Shown here piece by piece: positions 1 to 10,025 of a stretch of 64,000 nt of DNA. The position numbers and the translations under genes were made by a program. The notes below the pieces were generated by a model. That model searched no databases. It worked only from the letters and a program-made list of their open reading frames with translations, and was not told where the DNA came from. Within the stretch, counting starts at the first letter, position 1, and the number at the start of each line of letters is the position of its first letter. Source of the stretch: Fulvivirga lutea (GTDB lineage Bacteria; Bacteroidota; Bacteroidia; Cytophagales; Cyclobacteriaceae); the NCBI RefSeq assembly GCF_017068455.1, contig NZ_CP070608.1, positions 2,213,488-2,277,487 of the forward strand, written 5' to 3'.

Positions 1-210
1 AAAAAGTCAAGAATTAAATACAGCCTAACGGAAAAAGGGGTTCAGTTGCTGCCACTGATGGTAGAGCTTATCCTATGGAGTGCTCAATATGATCCGGACA
101 CCGTAGCCCGTCCTCATTATGTGGAATGGGCCAAACGAGACAGGCAAGATTTAATTGATCAGGAATCCAATAGGTTGAGAGAAGAACACCTTCAAATCAA
201 TTCGAATTGA
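1..210 (+). CDS. HxlR-type winged-helix regulator, C-terminal fragment
   Basis: This is the last 69 codons of a gene that begins before the window, in frame 1 and ending in TGA at 208-210. The segment [11 protein letters not shown] matches the beta-wing of HxlR/MarR-like winged-helix regulators. It is followed by a helix ([20 protein letters not shown]) typical of the HxlR dimerisation helix, then a charged tail. HxlR proteins are small DNA-binding repressors or activators, often responding to redox or carbonyl stress. The 3' end overlaps the convergent exported-protein gene by 14 bases. The assignment rests on about half of a normal HxlR protein, so the DNA-recognition helix cannot be checked. 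Confidence 0.7.
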   Translation, partial: KKSRIKYSLTEKGVQLLPLMVELILWSAQYDPDTVARPHYVEWAKRDRQDLIDQESNRLREEHLQINSN

Positions 211-1795
211 TCAATTGCTTAGTGGCTAAGCTAGCAGGAATATTGCCATACGAGTTCATTTTATCGAAAAACTCCTTTAATTCAAAAGGCTCCTTTTTCA
301 ACTCTTTTATTTGTGCAAACTCCATCATTGCATTTTCCATGAGATATTTACCAGTGATGTAACTTGTCCCATACCCAGGTTGTCTGAGGTACAAATGCTG
401 TTCAAAAATCAATAGTTCTTTTTCAGTTTTCATCCAACCACGAGGAGTATACTCAGAGTGAATACCACCAGCTTCTTCCATAGTCATGATATTAGCATGT
501 GCATATAAGGAGCCCAAGCCTCTTGCTGCCCGTTGCGCGATTAGTATGTACACGATTTCTCTAACTCTTGGATTATCATCATACAATCCTGCATCCATAA
601 ACATCTCCTCTACGGCTGTCGCCATTCCTTCATTTCTTGAATCGAAAATATTGTACAATAGTGGCATCTTTCTTATTGGGCTAGAGTGTGGTTCCGTATC
701 CATTCTGGCCAATTCAAACCAATGATAAAAGTGAGAATATAAAGGCCGCGGATCATGATGAGCCGTAATCCAGAAAAAATGCCTCGTTTCTTCAGGGACA
801 AAAGCTCCTAAATGAGCATTTAAAGCAGGTTTGAAATAGTCCTTCACCGTTACAATGTCTTGCTCATCCAAAAATTTAAGTAAGCTGGCAGCCGACTTTT
901 CAGCGAGAGCGTCATAAGCTTCAGGTGAATCTACCGGCTTAATTTCCGGTAAATTTCTGTTCCGGTGTTCTTCTAATTTCAATGCCGACCATGCTCTGGC
1001 TAGCTCTCTTTTAAGCAGCATTACTTCATCATCCCAGGTTAAAGGTACCAAATGCACATTTTGCTGATACCAGGTGTAATCTTCTTTCCCTATTCCTGAT
1101 GGACCGGTTTTATATTCAGATTGTGATTCTAACCAACTTGCAAAATCGTCTGTAGATTTGATAGCTTCATTAATGGCCGTAACCAACTTCTTGTTTTTAC
1201 TTACTCCTTCGTATGCCAATAGATTTTTTAATTCAAAACTTTGAGCTTTAATGTCTCTAATTCCGGTCACCCACAGGTCTTTTGCATTACCAGTTAAATT
1301 GGTTTGGGCCTGTTCATTTAAAGGAGGAATTACATTTAAATCTTCAATTAATCTGGTTGATTGATCCTTGGTAAGTGGAAAGGTGTATTGCCATAACTCT
1401 GTAGTCATGTGATGGGTTGGCCCCTCATGTGCGGGCACATCGCTTCTGTATGTCCATACCGATTTGTAAAAGGCTGGATCACGTACCCATGGCTTTAATA
1501 TATTATGATTGAAATCATAGCCATTCATTTCAGCCCATACAATTTGCCAATCAACCTTATTGTTTACTGACCATCCGGTTGTGTCTATGGCATTTAATCT
1601 AGTCCTCAGCTTTTCAAACTCAGGCCAGCGCTTTTCAAAAGTTTCTTTGGTGTAATCAGGTGCACCCTCTAAAAGTGGAGGTTTTTCAAACTCCCTCCAT
1701 TCCGCGAAAAGGTTAGCTAGTTGAGAATAGTTATTTTCTTGTGCGAATGCACTAATAGATATGATACAAATTAGAAGAGTAAATAGCATTTTCAT
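197..1795 (-). CDS. exported DUF885-like protein, probably metal-motif deficient
   Basis: A protein of 532 residues with an N-terminal signal peptide ([19 protein letters not shown]). The body is helical and the C-terminal half resembles DUF885 proteins: a segment with [18 protein letters not shown] sits where that family usually has its NEGWALYAE element. The upstream HExxPGH-type metal site is not evident; instead there is [20 protein letters not shown]885 proteins resemble M3/M32-type metallopeptidases, so this may be a divergent or inactive member. I chose ATG 1795 over an in-frame GTG at 1810 because it starts the signal peptide cleanly. The gene follows pgk on the same strand after about 40 bases. 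A 15-bp inverted repeat covers its start codon. The family call is by motif memory and is tentative. Confidence 0.6.
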   Translation of the reverse strand: MKMLFTLLICIISISAFAQENNYSQLANLFAEWREFEKPPLLEGAPDYTKETFEKRWPEFEKLRTRLNAIDTTGWSVNNKVDWQIVWAEMNGYDFNHNILKPWVRDPAFYKSVWTYRSDVPAHEGPTHHMTTELWQYTFPLTKDQSTRLIEDLNVIPPLNEQAQTNLTGNAKDLWVTGIRDIKAQSFELKNLLAYEGVSKNKKLVTAINEAIKSTDDFASWLESQSEYKTGPSGIGKEDYTWYQQNVHLVPLTWDDEVMLLKRELARAWSALKLEEHRNRNLPEIKPVDSPEAYDALAEKSAASLLKFLDEQDIVTVKDYFKPALNAHLGAFVPEETRHFFWITAHHDPRPLYSHFYHWFELARMDTEPHSSPIRKMPLLYNIFDSRNEGMATAVEEMFMDAGLYDDNPRVREIVYILIAQRAARGLGSLYAHANIMTMEEAGGIHSEYTPRGWMKTEKELLIFEQHLYLRQPGYGTSYITGKYLMENAMMEFAQIKELKKEPFELKEFFDKMNSYGNIPASLATKQLINSN

Positions 1796-1825
1796 GGCAT
1801 GAATATACACATGAAAATGCTATTT
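1781..1825 (-). promoter_or_regulatory. 15-bp perfect inverted repeat over a start codon
   Basis: Positions 1781-1795 (aaatagcattttcat) are the exact reverse complement of 1811-1825, with a 15-base loop. The element lies between the pgk stop and the DUF885-like gene. One arm contains the start codon and first codons of that gene, so in the mRNA the start would be paired. There is no T-run following it, which argues against a simple terminator. It may limit translation of the second gene or partly end pgk transcripts; this role is inferred. Confidence 0.55.
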
Positions 1826-1833
1826 ATTGAATG

Positions 1834-3021
1834 TTAAGCATCAAGCGCAGCCACGCCAGGTAGTACTTTGCCTTCCATGTACTCCAAAAGTGCGCCACCA
1901 CCGGTAGATACGTAACTCACTTTATCGCCATAGCCTAAATTATTAACGGCTGAAGCTGAATCTCCACCACCAATCAGTGAGAACCCACCGTTTTCAGTTG
2001 CTTCAACCACTGCCTTAGCAATATTGTTCGTGCCATTAGAAAACTTCTCCATTTCAAATACACCCATTGGGCCATTCCACAACACAGTCTTAGATTTTTT
2101 GATAATATTAGCAAATACTTCGCTAGCCTGCGGCCCGATATCCAGCCCCATCCAGCCGTCAGGAATCCTTGTGTTCGCTACAGTTTGGGTATTTGCATCT
2201 GGCGCAAACTTATCGGCAATTACAGAATCGAAAGGTAATTCTAAGTTTACACCTTTTTCTTTGGCCTTTGTTATTAATTCCTTTGCAAGTTCAAGCTTCT
2301 CCTCTTCTACCAATGATGATCCTATTTGGCCTCCCATAGCTTTAAAGAAAGTATAAGACATTCCACCACCTATTATTAGATTGTCGACCTTATCTAATAG
2401 TCTTTCTATGATTAAAATTTTATCGGAAATTTTAGCTCCACCCATAATGGCAGTGTATGGCTTCTCAGCTTTATCAAGTACTTTCTGAGCATTCTCAATT
2501 TCAGCTGCCATCACATAACCACATACCTTTTCAGTGAAGAACTTTGCTACAATACTGGTTGAAGCGTGAGCTCTGTGAGCTGTACCAAATGCATCATTCA
2601 CATACACATCTCCTAGTTCCGATAGTTTTTTCGCGAACCCTTCATCACCTTTTGTCTCCTCAGTATAGAATCTGAGATTTTCTAAAAGTAAAATCTCACC
2701 AGCCTGTAAGCTGCCGGCCAATTGTTTTGCTTCAGCCCCTATACAATCGTTGGCAAATTTTACCTGGGTATTGAACCTTGAGCTCAAGTCATCGACTAAA
2801 TGCTTTAATGAAAACTTCTCTTCAGGGCCACTTTTTGGTCTACCCAAATGAGACATTAAAATAACAGAGCCACCATCATTGAGAATCTTTTTAATGGTTG
2901 GAACGGCCGCTCTTATTCTTGTGTCGTCAGTAATTTCAAATTTGTCATTCAATGGAACATTGAAGTCTACTCTTATAAGTGCTTTTTTGTTCGAAAAGTT
3001 AATATTGTCAATTGTATTCAT
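1834..3021 (-). CDS. pgk: phosphoglycerate kinase
   Basis: Phosphoglycerate kinase moves phosphate between 1,3-bisphosphoglycerate and ADP in glycolysis, in the cytoplasm. The 395-residue length is normal. Family signatures are clear: RVDFNVPL near residue 17, the substrate-binding SHLGRPKSG near 58, GGAKISDKI near 195, NGPMGVFE near 315 and the nucleotide-binding GGGDSASAV followed by [14 protein letters not shown] near the C-terminus. It lies 11 bases downstream of the Sua5/TsaC gene on the same strand, so the two are probably co-transcribed from the candidate promoter at 4004-4035. Nothing is missing or unusual. Confidence 0.98.
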   Translation of the reverse strand: MNTIDNINFSNKKALIRVDFNVPLNDKFEITDDTRIRAAVPTIKKILNDGGSVILMSHLGRPKSGPEEKFSLKHLVDDLSSRFNTQVKFANDCIGAEAKQLAGSLQAGEILLLENLRFYTEETKGDEGFAKKLSELGDVYVNDAFGTAHRAHASTSIVAKFFTEKVCGYVMAAEIENAQKVLDKAEKPYTAIMGGAKISDKILIIERLLDKVDNLIIGGGMSYTFFKAMGGQIGSSLVEEEKLELAKELITKAKEKGVNLELPFDSVIADKFAPDANTQTVANTRIPDGWMGLDIGPQASEVFANIIKKSKTVLWNGPMGVFEMEKFSNGTNNIAKAVVEATENGGFSLIGGGDSASAVNNLGYGDKVSYVSTGGGALLEYMEGKVLPGVAALDA

Positions 3022-3032
3022 ATCAAATTGTT

Positions 3033-3986
3033 TTAATTCTTTTTAGCTGCGGCTCTCTTTAACCTATCATTTATGGCCATTCCTAATCCATTATTAGGAA
3101 CCGTTTCTGTGATAATTATATCCAATGGCTGCCGATCTAACCACCTCAAATGAGCAAATAAGTTTTTAGCAGCAGTTTTTATTTCTCCATCGGGAGCTAA
3201 TGTTTTTGAAAATGGATTTTCATACTCCTTTGTGTATGATAAAATGCCAACAGCCTTACCCGAATGTTCTTTTAGTAATTGATCGATATTTCCAATAACT
3301 ATAGCAGTTGTTGGACTGTAATGATTAGCCAGCATTCCGGGTGCTTTTGGGTTGCTGCTTGAATTTAATTCAATCGTAACGTTGCCTGCTACTTTTTCTA
3401 TTTCTTCTACACTTATTCCACCAAGTCTATGTACCGATACTTTACCATTTTCAAAGCCCACGATGGTTGATTCTATTCCTACATGACATTCTCCACCATC
3501 TAAAATATAATCGATTTTATCTCCTAGCTGATCGTTCACGTGCTGTGGAGATGTAGGGCTGATATACCCAAATGGATTGGCACTTGGTGCAACCAATGGA
3601 AAATCCAATGATGATATAAGTTTTCTTGTAAGAGACTGGTTAGGCAATCTGATGCCAACAGTTTCTAAGCCAGATGTAACCAAATCAGGTATAATAGGTT
3701 TACGCTTTAATAAAAGCGTAAGGGGACCGGGCCAAAACTTTGCGGCTAAGCTCTCAGCTACTTCAGGTACATTTTTGGTTAAAGAAAGCGCTTGACCATA
3801 ACCAGCTACATGTACGATAAGCGGATCGAAACTCGGCCTCTTTTTTACGGAAAAAATTGATGCCACGGCATCGGGATTAAAAGCATTACCGGCCAGACCA
3901 TAAACTGTTTCTGTGGGTATGGCTACAAGCTTACCCTCGCTTAACAGTTGCTTTGCTTTTAATAAGTCTGTACCTATTTCCGCCAT
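3033..3986 (-). CDS. tsaC: threonylcarbamoyl-AMP synthase, Sua5/TsaC family
   Basis: This enzyme makes threonylcarbamoyl-AMP from threonine, bicarbonate and ATP, the first step of t6A37 modification of tRNAs that read ANN codons. The YrdC fold is evident: [18 protein letters not shown] at about residues 17-34, the [12 protein letters not shown] segment near 48, [12 protein letters not shown] near 90, and [16 protein letters not shown] near 130. At 317 residues it is the long Sua5 form: after the YrdC domain it has an [11 protein letters not shown] linker and a C-terminal Sua5 domain, unlike the short TsaC of E. coli. It is first in a two-gene unit with pgk. Confidence 0.95.
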   Translation of the reverse strand: MAEIGTDLLKAKQLLSEGKLVAIPTETVYGLAGNAFNPDAVASIFSVKKRPSFDPLIVHVAGYGQALSLTKNVPEVAESLAAKFWPGPLTLLLKRKPIIPDLVTSGLETVGIRLPNQSLTRKLISSLDFPLVAPSANPFGYISPTSPQHVNDQLGDKIDYILDGGECHVGIESTIVGFENGKVSVHRLGGISVEEIEKVAGNVTIELNSSSNPKAPGMLANHYSPTTAIVIGNIDQLLKEHSGKAVGILSYTKEYENPFSKTLAPDGEIKTAAKNLFAHLRWLDRQPLDIIITETVPNNGLGMAINDRLKRAAAKKN

Positions 3987-4003
3987 AGATCAAATTAGAA
4001 CTG

Positions 4004-4035
4004 CAAACTTATTTAATTTGATGTTAAAAGATCAA
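4004..4035 (-). promoter_or_regulatory. candidate Bacteroidota-type promoter for tsaC-pgk
   Basis: On the minus strand TTG (4033-4035), a 21-base spacer and TAAGTTTG (4004-4011) match the known Bacteroidota sigma-70 pattern TTG...TAnnTTTG. It lies 17 bases upstream of the ATG at 3986. Confidence 0.5.
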
Positions 4036-4122
4036 TTTACAAGAGTTCAAATAGACTTTCGCTTGTAATTATCACTCTTAAACTGAATTTGATATATTTA
4101 CCAATGTATTAAAAGATTAACT

Positions 4123-4284
4123 ATGAGCAATAAAACGAGATCAGTCTTAAAGTTGGTGGCCATCATTATTGTAGTACTATGTGTGCTAATGAATCTGTCC
4201 ATTGTTATTATACCGGTATTAGCACCACATGCTTTTTGGATGGTTGTAATCGCTTTTGGTTTATTATTTATTGCTGGTAAATAG
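4123..4284 (+). CDS. small two-segment membrane protein, 53 aa
   Basis: ATG at 4123 opens a 53-codon frame ending in TAG at 4282-4284. A short basic N-terminus (MSNKTRSVLK) is followed by two hydrophobic segments, residues 11-34 and 39-52, separated by APH, so the product should be a small inner-membrane hairpin. Its composition is strongly membrane-like, which supports a real gene. It is divergent from tsaC and its last 17 bases overlap the end of the convergent NUDIX gene. I do not recognise a family and give no function. Confidence 0.55.
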   Translation: MSNKTRSVLKLVAIIIVVLCVLMNLSIVIIPVLAPHAFWMVVIAFGLLFIAGK

Positions 4285-4816
4285 CCGTCTTCTCTACCAT
4301 TCTCATTATCGATCGATTACCTTCAATTAATTGATTGAGCTCTTTCAAAGGAACCCATTTTAACGCTTTCGACTCATGGTTGATAAGTAACGGAACATGA
4401 TCGACTGCTTGAAAAAGAAAGCGAACATCATAATGCAAATGTTCCGGTATGCCCTTTCGCTCTGGGATGGTATGTATATCAATATCGAAAATATCTTCTG
4501 ATAAAAGTCTTAGATTACTGAGTCCTGACTCTTCCTTAGCCTCTTTCTTGGCTACTTTAATAATATCAGTTTCACCATCGGCATGGCCGCCTAGCTGCAA
4601 CCATTTATCTAATTTTCTATGATGGGTGAGAAGAGCTTTATCATAGGTTTGATTAACTATCCATGCAGAACCTGTAATATGACCTTTCAGCAGGGATCGT
4701 TCAAAGCAATTCTTGTTATTAGAAATGAACTCCAAAAAATTAGCCCTGAAGAGCTGTTCGTCATTGTCTTCAGGGCTGTAATTATTGATTTTATCTAGCA
4801 GGTCCTTTCGGTGCAT
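4268..4816 (-). CDS. NUDIX hydrolase
   Basis: NUDIX enzymes hydrolyse nucleoside diphosphates linked to another group, using a metal held by the Nudix box. Here the box spans residues 76-99 (GGHADGETDIIKVAKKEAKE then ESGL). The catalytic KEAKEE core is present with Lys replacing the usual Arg, and the spacing after the first Gly is one residue longer than the textbook pattern, a form seen in several NUDIX subgroups. The 182-residue length fits a single domain with an N-terminal helical extension. The substrate cannot be told. It starts 2 bases after the stop of the small exported protein gene on the same strand. Confidence 0.88.
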   Translation of the reverse strand: MHRKDLLDKINNYSPEDNDEQLFRANFLEFISNNKNCFERSLLKGHITGSAWIVNQTYDKALLTHHRKLDKWLQLGGHADGETDIIKVAKKEAKEESGLSNLRLLSEDIFDIDIHTIPERKGIPEHLHYDVRFLFQAVDHVPLLINHESKALKWVPLKELNQLIEGNRSIMRMVEKTAIYQQ

Positions 4817-4818
4817 GC

Positions 4819-5175
4819 TTATTCTATGATAATAGTCACTTTATTGAGTTTTCCAGCTTCAAGCATATCTGTTTGTACGCCTGCACCTACGTTATTTTTA
4901 TCACCTTTTTTGGCGTTTACAAAATAAACCTTGGCTTCAAGGTCTTTAAATTTTACATTTCCTTTTTTGTCCGTTATAGCTACTTCCGTCACTGGGTTTT
5001 GTTCTTTACGGTAATCTTCTTCAGATCCGAATAGTTGAACAGAAACTCCTTCTTCAATATTACCAAGTTCGTTTCTTACATTAATTTTAATGGATGTATC
5101 AAATACTTGGACTTCATTAAACGCAAAGCAAAGACCTATAAAAGCAATGCTGAATAGTTGATATATTTTTTTCAT
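4819..5175 (-). CDS. small exported protein with an Ig/CNA-B-like domain
   Basis: A protein of 118 residues with a signal peptide (about residues 1-19, MKKIYQLFSIAFIGLCFAF). The mature part has a beta-sandwich pattern like carboxypeptidase-regulatory or CNA-B domains: INVRNELGNIEEGVSVQLFG, then AITDKKGNVKFKDLEAKVYFV, then a C-terminal strand KVTIIIE. Such domains are structural or binding modules, and no catalytic residues are visible. It lies 77 bases downstream of the giant surface protein and just upstream of the NUDIX gene on the same strand. Its role is unknown. Confidence 0.75.
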   Translation of the reverse strand: MKKIYQLFSIAFIGLCFAFNEVQVFDTSIKINVRNELGNIEEGVSVQLFGSEEDYRKEQNPVTEVAITDKKGNVKFKDLEAKVYFVNAKKGDKNNVGAGVQTDMLEAGKLNKVTIIIE

Positions 5176-5199
5176 ATTTTATTTGTTTAAAGTTTTAAA

Positions 5200-5245
5200 T
5201 TCAAAGTTCAATGATTTAAACTAACTTTTAAGATAGAACTTTGAA
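5200..5245 (-). terminator. possible hairpin after the giant surface-protein gene
   Basis: ttcaaagttc at 5200-5209 is the exact reverse complement of 5236-5245, with a 26-base loop. It lies just after the stop of the 1471-residue gene. The T-richness after it on the minus strand is only modest, so it is a weak terminator candidate. Confidence 0.3.
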
Positions 5246-5252
5246 CTTCCAA

Positions 5253-8200
5253 TCATCTAATTAATGTTACTCCACCCCGTTGCTCTTTCACTCCTTCTTC
5301 AGGCTTAGCAGCACTTTTGAAATTTACTCTGTAAGCATAAGTGCCACCTGGCAACGGTCTGGATTCTTCGTTATTATAACCACCGTTCCATTCAAAGTCA
5401 AGCTGATCTGATTGAAATATCATTTCACCCCAACGGTTGAAAATGAATATCTCAAAATCTTCTTCAGATACAAGAACCGGGAAAACCAGGAAGTTATCGT
5501 TTATCCCATCGCCATTAGGACTAAAGGCATTGGGTGCGTTGATTCTTGCCTTACAGTCTTCTATTATTGCAATCTCGGCCACAGTAACACAACCAAAGAA
5601 ATTCGTAAGTTCTGCTGTGAGAATACCTGTACCCAATACGATAAGTTCGGTTCCATCATCGCTAAATTGATAATCCGCTGTATTTGCTGTTATCTCGTCA
5701 CCATCTGGTTCAAACCATCGTACAGACTCGAACCCAGAAGGAGGGTTAGGGAATGCAACAGTCTGGTTTTCCACTACAGGGTCATCCGGGCAGATAACGT
5801 AGCGAGAATCAAATGGGTTAGGGCTGGGGGAGTTGAATATGACCTGAACCAAAGCAATGTTATCACATATAGTGGCATTATCCCCTTGAGCAGTGACTGT
5901 GTAAGCTCCCGCACTATTTACTCTTATTGTATCTGGATCAGTAGGGTCATCACCAATAAATGTTGGTGCCCCAGGGCCACTGACCTGAATGGAAATAGCA
6001 TTGGTTGAAGAGAAAACAATATCTGCTGGCTGATCATCACAAACGATTACTTCTTCCGGGATAACTAGGTTAGCCAGTGGTGGTGTAGCAATTACTAAAT
6101 CTGATTCAGAAAGTGTACAATTATCGCCATCAGTTATTTCCAATAAATAAGTTCCTACTGGAACGTCTGCTATAATAAAGTTTCTTGTTGGCTCAGAACC
6201 CGATAAAACTACGGAGGAAGTATTCTGATTTCGAACTAAATACCTTGTATCTAACACAGCAGGATTAGTGACGCTAACATCAATTCCACCACCCAGACCT
6301 GCACAGTCTGCCCCAATAGCAGAAGCTGTGAGTGTATAAGGGGCAGGATCATTTAAAGTTGTAACCGCTGTTTCTATACAGCCAGTAAGAGCATTAGTGA
6401 TGGTTACTGTGTAACCTCCGGCTGTAAGACCTGTAACAGGAACAACTATTGGAGCAGTAACTGTATCTGGGCTCACACCCACAGGGCCATTTACCGCATA
6501 AACAAAGGTGCCAGCATCTGTTAAATCCAAATCGAACCTACCATCATTACCACCACAGCTCGTTGGGTCAACCACATTTGTAATACTGAAATTAGGCAGT
6601 GGGTTTATTACGAAGTTTAACTGGACGGAGTTTACCGGAACATCAAAAGTTGAGCACTCTGGAATAACATCCACAATGGCTGTATATGTACCTGGAGTAG
6701 TTATACTGAAGCTAAATTGTCCTTGATCAGTGACTGAGCTTCTTAGTACTTCATTTCCGTTACTATCATTAATACGCCACCTGTATTGCTCCAAAGAACT
6801 TGGATTAGCTACTGCAAAATCCAATGGCTCACCTGAACAACCATTAAACACACTTAATAATAGGTTCCCAGGAGAAGTATTAAATTGATTTAAAAAGTTT
6901 GGTAAACCTAAGGTAGAAGTTGTTCCACCTGCAAGGGTAAATCCGGATAAGTTATAACCTGCATTTTGTGGCGGGTCTTGGTTCACTGCTTCATCCGGAG
7001 TAGTCAATGTTGCTAAGCTTCCAGCGCCATCATTGGCTATATAGATTAAGCCATCTGGTCCTTGTTGCATCGCACCTAAGTCTACACCTGTTTCATCTAC
7101 AAGCTCTTCTCTCGAGTTTATTATATGGGAAGGGTCTGTAACCTCATTCACAACTGTCGTTGTATCTATTTCCCATCTAAAAATCTTAGTACCAGTGCCC
7201 CCTGCATTTCTTAAAGTAGCAAAAAGTTTGTTCTCATCTGGTGAAAACTCTATTCCATATAACTGACCTGTTTCAGGCGCTAAATCTAATGTAACGGGAC
7301 GTGTAACCGCACCTGTAGAATCAACAAACTGGAAGAGTTCTACATAATTTTCATTATTGGAAATGGAAAGAGCAACGGCCAATCTGCTTGATGTAGAGAG
7401 CTTCATGTAACCTTGCCCAGCAGTAGCACTGGTTGAAGGATGCACACTACCGACATTCGAGACTACAGCATTTCCAATTCCAACTCCTGTGATAGGGTAG
7501 GCTCTGAAGTTGTTGTTGCCAAATTCATGCACAATCACCCAGTTTTGATTTCCAGTAATACGCTCAGTATTCCCGTTGTACAATTTTGTCATGGCAATGT
7601 CGCCATTTGTGTTTCTAACTAAATCGCCCAACCCTGATCTTTCTTTAAGATCAAAAACAGTATAAACCAATTCATATTCAAACTCACCGGACTCACTATA
7701 AATTTGTCGAGTTAGAAATACGTAGTAAAGAGTTGCGTCTCCCGGTGCAGGTACGATGAGTGAAGATTGTGTTGAACCTTCAGAGCCACCAATATCCGTT
7801 GCGAATTCATTACCTTCTCTGTCGTACATGGACTCACCATCTGTATAGAAAATCGGGTTACCATTGTCATCGCAATAGATAGCACAGCCTTCGGGCGTTT
7901 GCATTTGGTTACCACCATTGTAAACATTAGGGTCTCCAAACGGAATAGGAACAATAGGCCCTGGTGGATTTTCAGATATAGGATTAAAATCTATTCCAGC
8001 GTTATTCCCAAAATACCAGATAAACGCTCTTTGTTCAATTGCTCGGTATTCCACTACCTGCAATGGTGCGTATGCCTCACATCCATTGGGGTCAGTACCA
8101 ACTACATAGTAGTTTCCTGGTTCTGAAATTGTTGTTGTCGCACCATCTGTATCCTGGTTTGACCATCTAAAAGTTACAGAGGCAGCATTTGATCCGGAAG

Positions 8201-9668
8201 CCTGTGCTGTATAAGTTGCAGGAAAGTCTTCGGCACATAAAGTATCTATCTGAGGGAACCCTGCTATTTGAATATCAAAATCGGTCATGTTAATAGTCTT
8301 CGTTACGCTGCTTGCCACTCCATTGCTAAAAGCAACAAGCGTAACATCAAACGGGCCACCTGCGGCATATGTATTTACCGGGGTTAATAGCCTGGAAAAA
8401 TTCCCATCACCAAAATCCCAAGCTACACTATCGGCAGGGGGATCAATAACTGGAAAGAACAGTGTTGGAACATTCGCACAGATTCCTGCAAAATCAAAAT
8501 CAAGAATGGTCATGGGGTCATATTGAGGTAGAAATGCAGGAAACTGTCGTGCAGCGTAATTTGCATTTCCAATAGGCGTTGGGTCATATAATGTCTGAGC
8601 TACGGTTGTGTCTGGGTCATTTATTCTTCCTACCCTAAACTGACCGCTTGCTGCTTGATATAAGTGGTATATTGTACTGTCTGGCCCCATTTGCAAGCCA
8701 AAGCTTCTTGAAAGGTTTTGCCCGGATACAGGCCTTAATCTTGGCGGAGTATCAGTGAAATTAATTTGCATTAAAGAATCTGTAGGGTCTCCAAAATTAC
8801 CCGATAGATAAAGGATGTCTCCATTATTATTCCACTCTGTATCGTAAATATTATATAATTCACCACTAACATTTGTGTTGGCAATGGTAGAAGCTAACGC
8901 AAGATTTCCATTAGTTCGATCAATAGTTAAAATGGCTACTTCTTCAGCAGGGTTTGCTGGAGCCACGGCTATCTGGTTTGTAGCACTATTAAAGGAAAAG
9001 TTAGCTACCGATGTAGGTGCACCTACTACAGCTTGTGTGTTTGTTGAAATTGCTCCGGTATTGTCGATGGCCGTTATATTGTAAGTATCAGCAGTTTCAT
9101 CATATGTTAATAGCCAAAAGCCATCTAGTACATCATTTGGAATAACTATCATTCCCTCAGACAAAGAACCGGAAGGTAAATTAGCTATGTCATTTATCGG
9201 AGTTACTAGGTTTCCCTGGCCGGGAGCCGGAAATCCAGGGGTGAGGCCACTATTCTGACTTCGATCAAAAACAGACCTTCTAATCTGTGATCCATCATTC
9301 GTAAATATATAGTACTGCAAGGAATCTGCCGGGTTAGCACATATTACAACTCCTTGATTAAGTGTGTTGTTTCCAATTAAATTTGGAGAAAGGGCATTAG
9401 CAAAAGGATCAAAAACGGTGATTCCATCTGTATAAAAGAGAAGGGCACCTGAAACAGGATCTGTCGCCACTGCACTACCACCTGTACCTAAAGGGTTTGG
9501 CAGATTTACATTCTCAGTGGTTAAGTTGGGTCTAACAAATCGGAAATTTCTATTATTACTGCCAAAAAACCAGTTGAGGCCGGAGTAACCCTGCGCTAAA
9601 ACTTGTCCTAAACTACCAACTACAAACACTAAGAGCAGAATACCTCTGCGTAATTTTTGATTGAGCAT
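5253..9668 (-). CDS. giant T9SS type B cargo with PKD and gliding-motility C-terminal domain
   Basis: A 1471-residue exported protein. It has a signal peptide (MLNQKLRRGILLLVFVVG through VLAQ) and two long propeller-like modules that each open with a related sequence, GLNWFFGSNNRNFRF near residue 29 and FIWYFGNNAGIDFNP near 555. Between them is a PKD domain with the VAWDFGDGNFS core near 415. SprB-repeat-like segments (FDLDLTDAGTFVYAVNG) fill residues 1060-1230. The C-terminus carries NAFSPNGDGINDNF and FNRWGEMIFQS and ends in VTLIR, the CHU_C/gliding-motility C-terminal (type B sorting) domain recognised by T9SS. It is probably secreted and surface-attached. I start at ATG 9668; a GTG lies two codons upstream. 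It is divergent from the PorP/SprF gene, its likely partner. Confidence 0.92.
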   Translation of the reverse strand: MLNQKLRRGILLLVFVVGSLGQVLAQGYSGLNWFFGSNNRNFRFVRPNLTTENVNLPNPLGTGGSAVATDPVSGALLFYTDGITVFDPFANALSPNLIGNNTLNQGVVICANPADSLQYYIFTNDGSQIRRSVFDRSQNSGLTPGFPAPGQGNLVTPINDIANLPSGSLSEGMIVIPNDVLDGFWLLTYDETADTYNITAIDNTGAISTNTQAVVGAPTSVANFSFNSATNQIAVAPANPAEEVAILTIDRTNGNLALASTIANTNVSGELYNIYDTEWNNNGDILYLSGNFGDPTDSLMQINFTDTPPRLRPVSGQNLSRSFGLQMGPDSTIYHLYQAASGQFRVGRINDPDTTVAQTLYDPTPIGNANYAARQFPAFLPQYDPMTILDFDFAGICANVPTLFFPVIDPPADSVAWDFGDGNFSRLLTPVNTYAAGGPFDVTLVAFSNGVASSVTKTINMTDFDIQIAGFPQIDTLCAEDFPATYTAQASGSNAASVTFRWSNQDTDGATTTISEPGNYYVVGTDPNGCEAYAPLQVVEYRAIEQRAFIWYFGNNAGIDFNPISENPPGPIVPIPFGDPNVYNGGNQMQTPEGCAIYCDDNGNPIFYTDGESMYDREGNEFATDIGGSEGSTQSSLIVPAPGDATLYYVFLTRQIYSESGEFEYELVYTVFDLKERSGLGDLVRNTNGDIAMTKLYNGNTERITGNQNWVIVHEFGNNNFRAYPITGVGIGNAVVSNVGSVHPSTSATAGQGYMKLSTSSRLAVALSISNNENYVELFQFVDSTGAVTRPVTLDLAPETGQLYGIEFSPDENKLFATLRNAGGTGTKIFRWEIDTTTVVNEVTDPSHIINSREELVDETGVDLGAMQQGPDGLIYIANDGAGSLATLTTPDEAVNQDPPQNAGYNLSGFTLAGGTTSTLGLPNFLNQFNTSPGNLLLSVFNGCSGEPLDFAVANPSSLEQYRWRINDSNGNEVLRSSVTDQGQFSFSITTPGTYTAIVDVIPECSTFDVPVNSVQLNFVINPLPNFSITNVVDPTSCGGNDGRFDLDLTDAGTFVYAVNGPVGVSPDTVTAPIVVPVTGLTAGGYTVTITNALTGCIETAVTTLNDPAPYTLTASAIGADCAGLGGGIDVSVTNPAVLDTRYLVRNQNTSSVVLSGSEPTRNFIIADVPVGTYLLEITDGDNCTLSESDLVIATPPLANLVIPEEVIVCDDQPADIVFSSTNAISIQVSGPGAPTFIGDDPTDPDTIRVNSAGAYTVTAQGDNATICDNIALVQVIFNSPSPNPFDSRYVICPDDPVVENQTVAFPNPPSGFESVRWFEPDGDEITANTADYQFSDDGTELIVLGTGILTAELTNFFGCVTVAEIAIIEDCKARINAPNAFSPNGDGINDNFLVFPVLVSEEDFEIFIFNRWGEMIFQSDQLDFEWNGGYNNEESRPLPGGTYAYRVNFKSAAKPEEGVKEQRGGVTLIR

Positions 9669-9674
9669 GCCCAC

Positions 9675-10025
9675 AAATGATTTTTCTATATTTAACTGAT
9701 TTAGTTGGTTCCGATTGTTTAGTTGTACATTAATTTTTTAACAACTCCAATTACTAAATTATACAATAAACGGTAAAATGCCGTTATAGCGTTCGAGTAA
9801 CTTAGTTTATCCAGTGAGACAATTCCATTGTTCCATGGCCTTTGGCTGACAAAAGCGCAGCTTTGCCAGGATAAATTCTTACTAATTTTCATCTTAATGA
9901 TGAGTTTTCCTTCATTAACTAACCCAATTAGGGTGAGTTAGTAAGGGATTATTTTAAATGTTACTCATGTTTTTAATAATTAAGACTTATTTTGCTATTT
10001 AGAGCAAAAAAACAGACCAATACCT
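9675..10025. other. divergent intergenic region between T9SS cargo and porP/sprF
   Basis: These 351 bases hold no convincing gene. An imperfect dyad at 9916-9940 (AACTAACCC, 5-base loop, GGGTGAGTT, one mismatch, with an extra T-A pair) looks like a possible operator. A near-match to the Bacteroidota -7 element, TTATTTTG, lies about 35 bases upstream of ATG 10026. No matching pattern was found for the leftward gene. Confidence 0.4.

Noticed and set aside
5412-6008. 198-codon plus-strand frame within the giant surface-protein gene
   Set aside because: It is antisense to a strongly supported gene with domain-level matches, and its translation has no recognisable motif or sensible composition.
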